Shown: one piece after another, positions 5,970-12,134 of the stretch | Position numbering within the stretch: position 1 is the first letter of the stretch | Layout of the letters: the number at the start of each line of letters is the position of its first letter | Translations under genes and position numbers: made by a program | Notes under the pieces: generated by a model | The model's database searches: none | Told to the model about the DNA's origin: nothing | What the model saw: only the letters and a program-made list of their open reading frames with translations | Source of the DNA: Kiritimatiellia bacterium | GTDB lineage: Bacteria; Verrucomicrobiota; Kiritimatiellia; RFP12; UBA1067 | Direction of reading: 5' to 3' | Assembly: GCA_028707675.1 (NCBI GenBank) | Contig: JAQWAM010000003.1 | Span: forward strand, 1-15,343 | DNA: 15,343 bases

Positions 5970-7733
5970 ATGCGCATGCTTAACGGCTTGCCGGTTTCGC
6001 GCGGATTTGTTTCCGGGCCCGCTTTTCTCTACAGATCCACTGGCGGCGAGCAAATACCTGAATACCGCATCGAGGCGCGGCAGGCGACGGGTGAAGGTGA
6101 GCGTTTGACCGACGCCTTCGCTTTGACAAAGGCCCAGATCCATTCTTTGGCCAATGAGCTTAAGAAGCGCATCAGCGGCGATGAAGCCACGATTTTCGAC
6201 GGTCATTTAATGATGCTTGAAGATCCTGCTTTCATGGGGTCTTGTCTCGATAAAATCACGAATGATTTATGTAATGCCGAAGCGGCGGTGAACGCGGTCT
6301 CCGAACAGTATTTTTCAATTTTCGAGGCGATGGATGATGTTTATCTGAAAGAACGTGCTAAAGATATCAGCGACATCGCCAAAAGAATCATTCAAAATCT
6401 TTCAAGCCGCTGCGAGGTGTTGACATCCCGGCTCGAGCACCCTTCCATAATCGTGGCGGATGAGCTTTCGCCTTCAGAGACGATATCACTGCCCCGTAAT
6501 ATGATTTTGGGATTCGCAACGGACAGAGGCAGCGCAGTTTCTCACGCCTCGCTGTTGGCGCGCGCTCTCGGAATACCTGCGGTCGCGGGACTTGGTTCAA
6601 TTTCGGATGCGGTCAAGACGGGCGACTTGCTGCTCTTAGACGGCACCCGCGGCAAGGTGGTGGTTAATCCCGGAAATGAAGAACGCAGCGCGTTCAACAA
6701 GATGTCGGAACGTTCTAAATCAATCGAAGCGAATCTGGATCAGGACAAATTGGCGAAAGGCATGACCGCCGACGGTCATCCGTTACCTTTCCTGGCCAAC
6801 ATCGACCATAGCACTCCGATGACGGATCTCTATGCGGTGGGTGCCGAGGGGGTTGGCTTGTATCGCAGCGAGTACTTATGGATGGCTTACGAGCGGGAAC
6901 CTACCGAGGAAGAGCAGGCAAAAGCCTACACTGCAGCAGTCAGAGCCATGCCGGAAGGACTCGCGGTGACAATCCGCGTACTTGATTTAGGCGGCGATAA
7001 AATGACCAGAGACGCCGCGTCGCATAAGGAAGCCAACCCTTTTCTAGGCAACCGCTCGATTCGTTACCTGCTGCGCAATCGAGATGTCTTCCGGCGCCAG
7101 TTGCGGTCAATTTTGCGGGCGAGCGCACACGGCAGTGTGCAGGTGCTGTACCCCATGATCGCCACCATCGAAGAACTGCGGGCGGCGAACATCGAGCTGA
7201 TATCCTGCATGAATGAACTGCGGGAAAAAGAGATCCCGTTCGACGAGAATTTGCGGCGCGGTGTGATGATTGAGATCCCGGCCGCCGCTCTGATTGCCGA
7301 AACTCTGGCGAAGGAGACGGACTTTTTTTCGATTGGCACCAACGATCTGATACAGTATGCGTTAGCTGTTGACCGGGTCAATGAGACCGTGGCCAGACTT
7401 TATCAGCCGACACATCCCGCGGTCTTGCATCTGATTGACATCTCAATAAAAGCTGCCCACCGGCAGGGGCTGAGTGTGTCGGTTTGCGGCGAGGCCGCAG
7501 CCGATCCTTTTCTGGCCGTGTTACTGGTCGGAATGGGCATCGACGAGCTTAGCATGTCGCCCAATCTGATACCGATTGTCAAAAAAATTGTTCGAGGTGT
7601 CACGATGGAAGATGCCCGACTGTTAGCTGAAGAAGTGCGAAACATGACCGCCCTGCCAGCGGACAAAGTCTATGCGCACTGCCGTAACTTTGTTCTCAAG
7701 TTCATGCCTGACCTGATGTATATACTTAAGTGA
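5970..7733 (+). CDS. ptsI: Phosphoenolpyruvate-protein phosphotransferase (PTS enzyme I)
   Basis: Enzyme I takes phosphate from phosphoenolpyruvate and passes it to His of HPr. From the ATG at 5970 it is 587 residues (E. coli 575). The N-terminal HPr-binding and swivel domain opens with LNGLPVSRGFVSGPAF and carries the phosphorylated His192 in GSAVSHASLLARALGIPAV. The C-terminal PEP-binding barrel has GLYRSEYLWM, DLGGDKMTRDAA with EANPFLGNRSIR, SIGTNDLIQYALAVDR, and the catalytic Cys506 in SVCGEAAADP (E. coli Cys502). All key residues are present. An in-frame ATG at 5928 overlaps the ptsH stop and would give 601 residues, but it has no Shine-Dalgarno sequence. No enzyme IIA, IIB or IIC gene lies nearby. 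The 3' end overlaps the convergent downstream gene by 8 nt. Confidence 0.95.
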   Translation: MRMLNGLPVSRGFVSGPAFLYRSTGGEQIPEYRIEARQATGEGERLTDAFALTKAQIHSLANELKKRISGDEATIFDGHLMMLEDPAFMGSCLDKITNDLCNAEAAVNAVSEQYFSIFEAMDDVYLKERAKDISDIAKRIIQNLSSRCEVLTSRLEHPSIIVADELSPSETISLPRNMILGFATDRGSAVSHASLLARALGIPAVAGLGSISDAVKTGDLLLLDGTRGKVVVNPGNEERSAFNKMSERSKSIEANLDQDKLAKGMTADGHPLPFLANIDHSTPMTDLYAVGAEGVGLYRSEYLWMAYEREPTEEEQAKAYTAAVRAMPEGLAVTIRVLDLGGDKMTRDAASHKEANPFLGNRSIRYLLRNRDVFRRQLRSILRASAHGSVQVLYPMIATIEELRAANIELISCMNELREKEIPFDENLRRGVMIEIPAAALIAETLAKETDFFSIGTNDLIQYALAVDRVNETVARLYQPTHPAVLHLIDISIKAAHRQGLSVSVCGEAAADPFLAVLLVGMGIDELSMSPNLIPIVKKIVRGVTMEDARLLAEEVRNMTALPADKVYAHCRNFVLKFMPDLMYILK

Positions 7734-9258
7734 GCGGCGCGCTATAGGCCTGTTTTTTCAGCCGGAACAGTGCTTCAGGGTACATTCTCGGGGTAATGCC
7801 CGCCTGCTTCAGCAGATTGACATGCGGCCAGAACTCTCCGGATTCCGCGAGGTCGTGAGCATCAGAAGCTAAAGCTATGCTGACACCTTGTTCATGACAC
7901 GCTCTGATAAACTCAACATCCGGTTGGTTGACATGGTAATTAACTTCAGCAGCGATGCCGCAGTCGGCCAGCAGACCGGCGACAACCGGATATAGATGCT
8001 TCGGGCGCGTAAGACGGTTGCGTTCAAAAAACCTGAAGGGATGAGCCATAACATCGATGTCGTGCGCGACCATAATTTCGACATCGCGCATGAACAGGGA
8101 TTCTGCCTCTTTCTGACTGGTTTTGCCAGGAACAAAACCTAGCACGTAATGTATTGATCCGATCAAAATGTCCCATCCGGCATCCATGTCTTCAGGCGCA
8201 ATCAGCAGTTTGCCGTTGTCGTAGAGGTCCACTTCCAAGCCCACCTTAACAAAAGGAGAGCGTATCTTTTCAGCGAACTTGCGGAATGTCAGCATTCTGC
8301 CGCGTTCTGGCTGAGCCCATGCATTTTTAACAACGGCAGCGTCACTCTGCCACCTGAATCCCATAGCGCAGCGTTTTTCGAAATACAGCTGGAACGAGTG
8401 CTCAGTTATGCATAACGACGAAACGCCGAGCGCCTGCGATAAAGCTATGCAAGATGCCGCGTCAACTGTTGTTCCGCAATAAGCGAATTCCGAATGAGAG
8501 TGAACATCGATAATGTTGGGCAACTGCGTAATTAGATTCAAGTCCTCAACTTCAATGTTGGCTCCCTCCAACCGGATCAGGCTGAACCGGAAAGGAGCTT
8601 CACATAGAGCTGGCACAGAGTGATACAGAACGCCTTCGTGCGTACGCGGTTTCTGGCCTTTATGATAATGGCCGCTGAGCGACAAAATCACTCCGGCTTT
8701 CTTGAATGAGTCAATGATTTCCGCAGAGTTGGCAGGTCTGTAAGGGTAGTGTGAGTCGATGGGCGGGTAAATTGGAGGATGCTGCACAGCGATTAATGGG
8801 AGACCGGGATTATCCTTGGCAATCGTTTGTGTGCGCATGATATCCGTTTCCGCTCTGGAGCAGTCATAAGTGTCTTTGTATTTGTCAGAGTACAGAATCA
8901 ATCCGTAGCCGCCATAAACCTGCAGATCCTCGGTTATGTTAAAAATTTCACCAAAACTTTGCTGGTTTCCGTCATGATTACCCGGCAATGCCAAAAAAGG
9001 GATTTCGCTGCGCAGCAGTTCGCTGTTTATTGCCAGCAAGTCGAGACGCGCGTTACGGTCATTGCCGTTCTCAAGCAGATCGCCCAAAACCAGAGTCAAG
9101 TCCGGTCGGACTCCCATATGCTTTAAACGCACAAAAACTTTTTTCAATAAGGTTTTTGCCAGTTCTCCGCGCATCTGCGGCGGTTGCGCGGTCTGACGAG
9201 CCAGACCGGTGTAATGCAAATCAGAAACGGCAAGAATAGTCAACTTCCTGTCAATCAT
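7726..9258 (-). CDS. Fusion of calcineurin-like metallophosphoesterase and PHP-domain phosphoesterase
   Basis: The 510-residue protein joins two separate metal-dependent hydrolase domains. Residues 1-230 form a calcineurin-like phosphoesterase with all five motifs: SDLHYTG (Asp13, His15), LGDLLENG (Asp60), PGNHDGN (Asn94, His95), QHPP (His160) and SGHYHKG (His197, His199). Residues 248-500 form a PHP domain with HSHSEF (His253, His255), ITEHS (His287), GLEVDLY (Glu342), GSIHYVLG (His370), MAHPFRF (His406) and SDAHD (Asp466, His468). Both sets of metal ligands look complete, so both sites may be active. There is no signal peptide or membrane segment, so it should be cytoplasmic. The substrate cannot be told: PHP relatives include histidinol phosphatase, nucleases and 5'-3' phosphoesterases. 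It is convergent with ptsI and divergent from trpS. The ribosome-binding site is weak (GGAT). Confidence 0.85.
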   Translation of the reverse strand: MIDRKLTILAVSDLHYTGLARQTAQPPQMRGELAKTLLKKVFVRLKHMGVRPDLTLVLGDLLENGNDRNARLDLLAINSELLRSEIPFLALPGNHDGNQQSFGEIFNITEDLQVYGGYGLILYSDKYKDTYDCSRAETDIMRTQTIAKDNPGLPLIAVQHPPIYPPIDSHYPYRPANSAEIIDSFKKAGVILSLSGHYHKGQKPRTHEGVLYHSVPALCEAPFRFSLIRLEGANIEVEDLNLITQLPNIIDVHSHSEFAYCGTTVDAASCIALSQALGVSSLCITEHSFQLYFEKRCAMGFRWQSDAAVVKNAWAQPERGRMLTFRKFAEKIRSPFVKVGLEVDLYDNGKLLIAPEDMDAGWDILIGSIHYVLGFVPGKTSQKEAESLFMRDVEIMVAHDIDVMAHPFRFFERNRLTRPKHLYPVVAGLLADCGIAAEVNYHVNQPDVEFIRACHEQGVSIALASDAHDLAESGEFWPHVNLLKQAGITPRMYPEALFRLKKQAYSAPLT

Positions 9259-9393
9259 ATCCGGTTAAAACTTTCGGCGTTGCCAATCAAAAAATAAGGT
9301 CGCATGCAAGTGGTTGGATAAAATAAAGCAAGTGCCGCGCATGGTCAATAGCTTTCAGGTACAAACCGCAATTCTAATTTCGCCGGTCAAGAC

Positions 9394-9423
9394 TTGTGTT
9401 GCACCGGATATAAACGGTAATAT
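9394..9423 (+). promoter_or_regulatory. Candidate promoter of trpS
   Basis: TTGTGT (9394-9399), an 18-nt spacer and TAATAT (9418-9423) resemble a sigma70 promoter, with transcription starting near 9430. That start lies downstream of the 5' end of the longer trpS reading frame, which supports the internal ATG at 9464. The -35 match is only moderate. Confidence 0.4.
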
Positions 9424-9463
9424 ACAAAAAGTTTTTTTGAACCGTAGCTTGGATAAACTGTTT

Positions 9464-10423
9464 ATGAGAATTCTTTCGGGCATTCAGCCTTCGGGCAAAC
9501 TGCATTTAGGCAATTATTTCGGCATGATGCGTCCGGCTTTGCGCCTTCAGGAAAAGGGTGAAGCGTTTCTTTTTATCGCCAATTATCACGCTTTGACTTC
9601 GGTTCGTGACAGCGCGCGGCTAAAACAGGACACATGGGACGTCGCATTGGATTTCTTGGCGTGCGGACTTGACCCTTCGCGCACCGTGTTTTTCCGGCAG
9701 AGTGATGTTCCTGAGGTGCACGAACTTGCTTGGCTTTTGTCGATCGTGACACCGATGGGGTTGCTGGAGCGCTGCCACTCCTACAAAGACAAAGTGGCGA
9801 AGGGCATATCGCCTACTCACGGACTTTTCGCTTATCCGGTTTTGATGGCCGCTGACATACTGATCTACCAGTCGAATATCGTTCCGGTGGGGCGTGACCA
9901 GAAGCAGCATGTTGAAGTGACTCGGGATATCGCCATCAAGTTCAACAATGAGTTCGGCGAGGTATTCACAGTGCCCGAGCCATCCATCCAAGATGATGTG
10001 GCGGTGGTTCCCGGTCTTGACGGTCAAAAGATGTCGAAAAGTTACAACAACACGATCGAGCTTTTCGGTGACGCTAAAGAATCGAAAGCCAGGATTATGA
10101 AAATCGTCACCGACAGCAAGGGGCTTGAGGATCCTAAGGACCCGGAAACTTGTAACGTATATGCGCTCTACAAACTTTTCGCCGATGACGTTCAGCGCAA
10201 CGCGATGGAGGTTAATTATCGCGGCGGCAATTACGGTTACGGGCACGCCAAAAAAGCTCTGGCTGAAATTTTCGAAAAATCGTTTGCCCCTTTCCGGGCG
10301 CGGCGGGAAGAGCTGAAAGCCAATCCGGACTATGTCGAGGATTTGCTGCGCAACGGAGCTGAACGCGCGCGCGCATCGGCCGCGGCGACGCTTGCCAGAG
10401 CTCGTGAGGCGGTCGGCCTTTAA
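9464..10423 (+). CDS. trpS: Tryptophanyl-tRNA synthetase
   Basis: TrpS charges tRNA-Trp with tryptophan in the cytoplasm. From the ATG at 9464 it is 319 residues, within the usual 320-340. The class I signature HIGH appears as HLGN (14-17) in SGIQPSGKLHLGNYFG, and KMSKS is exact (189-193) in GQKMSKSYNN. The segments ANYHALTSVRD, VPEVHELAWLLS and YPVLMAADILIYQS are typical of bacterial TrpS. The reading frame is open back to a TTG at 9314, adding 50 residues. Those residues have no family similarity and the candidate promoter lies inside them, so the internal ATG is preferred. The ribosome-binding site is poor (GGAT about 10 nt upstream). The 205-nt gap to the divergent gene at 9258 holds the regulatory region. 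Confidence 0.96.
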   Translation: MRILSGIQPSGKLHLGNYFGMMRPALRLQEKGEAFLFIANYHALTSVRDSARLKQDTWDVALDFLACGLDPSRTVFFRQSDVPEVHELAWLLSIVTPMGLLERCHSYKDKVAKGISPTHGLFAYPVLMAADILIYQSNIVPVGRDQKQHVEVTRDIAIKFNNEFGEVFTVPEPSIQDDVAVVPGLDGQKMSKSYNNTIELFGDAKESKARIMKIVTDSKGLEDPKDPETCNVYALYKLFADDVQRNAMEVNYRGGNYGYGHAKKALAEIFEKSFAPFRARREELKANPDYVEDLLRNGAERARASAAATLARAREAVGL

Positions 10424-10432
10424 AAAGATAAA

Positions 10433-10462
10433 TTGCGGTGGCCGACGCTTATGTCACCGCAA
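10433..10462 (+). repeat. Perfect 8-bp inverted repeat between trpS and scpA
   Basis: TTGCGGTG (10433-10440) and CACCGCAA (10455-10462) are exact reverse complements around a 14-nt loop, and could fold into a hairpin just after the trpS stop and before the scpA start. No run of T follows, so it is not a typical intrinsic terminator. It could stabilise an mRNA end, bind a protein, or be chance. Confidence 0.5.
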
Positions 10463-10479
10463 CATGATCGGGTAATTCA

Positions 10480-11292
10480 ATGTCTCTGCAAGCATTACTG
10501 GCGGATGATTACAAGGTTGATCTGGAGGTCTTCGAAGGGCCTCTGGATTTGCTGCTTTATCTTATCAGGCGTGATGAAGTTGACATATATGACATCCCGA
10601 TCGAGAAGATAACCAAACAATATCTCGCATATCTTGACGTTATGCGCATGCTTGATCTGAACATCGCAGGCGAGTTCTTGGTGATGGCCGCGACGTTGAT
10701 GATGATCAAGAGTCGTATGCTGTTGCCGGTTGAGGCGCGCGGTGCCGAAGACGCTCAGGACGATGATTGGGTGGATCCGCGGTTGGATCTGGTCCGTCAG
10801 CTTATCGAGTACAAAAAATTCAAAGATGCCGCCGCAAAACTGCTTGAAAAGGAAACCTTGCGGGGTGAGGCCTTTGTTTTCGGCGGTGAAAAGCCGGCTT
10901 TTGAGAAAACTGAAGAGGACGCCGGACTGGCGCTTGCGGACATCGGGCTTTTTGACCTGTTGACAGCTTTTCAGGAGGTTCTAGAACGGGCGCCATCGAA
11001 TCCTTTTGAGCAGATTGACCCGATCAGATGGTCTGTGCCAGATAAGATGGAGATGATCATCTCGCGCACAAAAGGGGGACAGAGGTTATTTTTTTCCAAA
11101 CTGTTCACTGCTGAATCGCATCGCATGGAGGTGATCGTGACCTTTCTGGCTTTGTTGGAACTGCTGCGTCTGCGGCAGGTCAGCCTGTATCAAAATACGG
11201 CTTTCCATGATATACTGATCTTATCGGCAGAGCCTTTCAATGAAGACGGTCAGTCGCCAATAATCGGAGGAGGGGAACATGTCACAAGCTGA
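10480..11292 (+). CDS. scpA: Segregation and condensation protein A
   Basis: ScpA is the kleisin of the bacterial SMC-ScpAB condensin, which bridges the SMC head domains and compacts and segregates the chromosome. The 270-residue protein opens with the family signature VDLEVFEGPLDLLLYLI and IYDIPIEKITKQYLAYL (about residues 13-50), followed by the EFLVMAATLMMIKSRMLLP helix that contacts the SMC neck. The acidic middle (EDAQDDDWVDPRLD, EKTEEDAG) is the flexible linker that binds ScpB. The C-terminal winged helix VIVTFLALLELLRLRQVSLYQ (about 208-230) binds the SMC cap. Its 3' end overlaps scpB by 14 nt, the usual coupling of these two subunits. The ribosome-binding site is weak. The smc gene itself is not in the window. 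Confidence 0.95.
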   Translation: MSLQALLADDYKVDLEVFEGPLDLLLYLIRRDEVDIYDIPIEKITKQYLAYLDVMRMLDLNIAGEFLVMAATLMMIKSRMLLPVEARGAEDAQDDDWVDPRLDLVRQLIEYKKFKDAAAKLLEKETLRGEAFVFGGEKPAFEKTEEDAGLALADIGLFDLLTAFQEVLERAPSNPFEQIDPIRWSVPDKMEMIISRTKGGQRLFFSKLFTAESHRMEVIVTFLALLELLRLRQVSLYQNTAFHDILILSAEPFNEDGQSPIIGGGEHVTS

Positions 11293-11968
11293 TGATGTCA
11301 AGGTTCCGCTTGCGTCTAGCCTGCAACAGATTGTAGGCGCTTTGCTTTTCGGCGCCGACCGTCCGCTGACAGTCGATGAAATCGGTGCGTGCCTCAAAAG
11401 CGTGGCAAAAGCCGACGAAGCTAACGAGACCAGTGCCGTTTCGATTTTCGCAGAGGCATCCCCTAATGAAATCAAGGATGCATTGGGGAGTATTGAGAAA
11501 GATCTCTCACGCCTGAAGATAGGGTTCGAGCTTGTTGAGATCAACGGATCGTTCCGGCTCGAGACCCAGCCATGTTGCGGACGCTGGGTGCGCAATCTGC
11601 TGAAAGCCGACAGGCCTAACCGGCTTTCGAGGCCGGCGCTGGAGACGCTGGCGATTGTGGCGTATCGTCAGCCGATCGCCAAATCGGAGATCGAGTCAAT
11701 CCGAGGCGTAATGGTCGACCACATCCTAAAAGCCCTGATGGAACTGCATCTGGTCCGGATTGTAGGACGCAGTGAACTGCCGGGCCGGCCTTTCCTGTAC
11801 GGCACCACAGCCACCTTTCTGGAACACTTCGGCTTGAGAAACCTGAAAGACCTTAACGATATCGATCCCACATTACAAAGATCCAAGCCTTCGGAACGCA
11901 AAGCCGCGCACAAAAAAGGCAACGTAGCGCCTGCGGCGGAGACAGAGGGAAGTTCATTAGTGCATTAG
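11279..11968 (+). CDS. scpB: Segregation and condensation protein B
   Basis: ScpB forms a dimer on the ScpA linker within the SMC condensin. The 229-residue protein has the two winged-helix domains of the family. The first starts at QQIVGALLFGADRPLTVDEI (about residues 15-35). The second has SRPALETLAIVAYRQPIAKSEIESIRG and the VGRSELPGRPFLYGTT block (about 116-180), both diagnostic of ScpB. The ATG is preceded by a very strong GGAGGAGGGG site inside the end of scpA. After about residue 200 the tail is low-complexity and basic to acidic. The last codons and the stop fall in a CATTAGTG tandem repeat directly before an insertion sequence, so the native C-terminus may have been slightly altered. 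The core domains are complete. Confidence 0.95.
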   Translation: MSQADDVKVPLASSLQQIVGALLFGADRPLTVDEIGACLKSVAKADEANETSAVSIFAEASPNEIKDALGSIEKDLSRLKIGFELVEINGSFRLETQPCCGRWVRNLLKADRPNRLSRPALETLAIVAYRQPIAKSEIESIRGVMVDHILKALMELHLVRIVGRSELPGRPFLYGTTATFLEHFGLRNLKDLNDIDPTLQRSKPSERKAAHKKGNVAPAAETEGSSLVH

Positions 11969-11970
11969 TG
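11955..11970 (+). repeat. Two tandem copies of CATTAGTG at the scpB stop
   Basis: The octamer CATTAGTG occurs twice in a row and includes the scpB stop codon. GCTAG and the left end of the insertion sequence follow. It resembles short intergenic repeat arrays seen in some bacterial genomes, but only two units are present here. Confidence 0.5.
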
Positions 11971-11975
11971 GCTAG

Positions 11976-11988
11976 CCCAAGTTTCTTA
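11976..11988 (+). repeat. Left terminal inverted repeat of the insertion sequence
   Basis: CCCAAGTTTCTTA is the exact reverse complement of 13997-14009. After one mismatch the next two bases (TT) also match. Confidence 0.85.
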
Positions 11989-12071
11989 GTTGCCTCAGAT
12001 TTCGGGTCTAAAAAAGCCGTTTTTGGCATCAAGATCGTCGTAAGTCCTTGATAGATGTCCTGTGGGTCATT

Positions 12072-12082
12072 TTGTAGTGCCT
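12072..12082 (+). repeat. Subterminal direct repeat TTGTAGTGCCT, left copy
   Basis: The same 11 bases occur at 13943-13953 near the other end of the insertion sequence, in the same orientation and outside the transposase gene at both sites. A role as a transposase or host-factor binding site is possible but not shown. Confidence 0.55.
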
Positions 12083-12099
12083 AATTCTTTAACATATGC

Positions 12100-12128
12100 T
12101 TGACGCCGTCGTCTTTTTGCACGATACT
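12100..12128 (+). promoter_or_regulatory. Promoter inside the insertion sequence, placed for a leaderless transposase mRNA
   Basis: TTGACG (12100-12105), a 17-nt spacer and GATACT (12123-12128) form a good sigma70-like promoter. The ATG at 12135 lies six nucleotides after the -10 element, about where transcription should begin. No Shine-Dalgarno sequence precedes that ATG. An earlier ATG at 12096 would lie upstream of this promoter. Confidence 0.5.
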
Positions 12129-12134
12129 CGCTTC

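Noticed and set aside
9314..9463. 50-residue N-terminal extension of trpS from a TTG codon
   Set aside because: The added residues do not resemble TrpS, the candidate promoter lies inside them, and the ATG at 9464 begins with the normal TrpS N-terminus.
12009..12027. Possible intrinsic terminator near the left end of the insertion sequence (GCCAAAAACGGCTTTTTT on the minus strand)
   Set aside because: The stem is only three base pairs, too short to support a terminator call.
12096..12134. 13-residue extension of the transposase
   Set aside because: It lies upstream of or within the predicted promoter, and the family N-terminus begins at the ATG at 12135.
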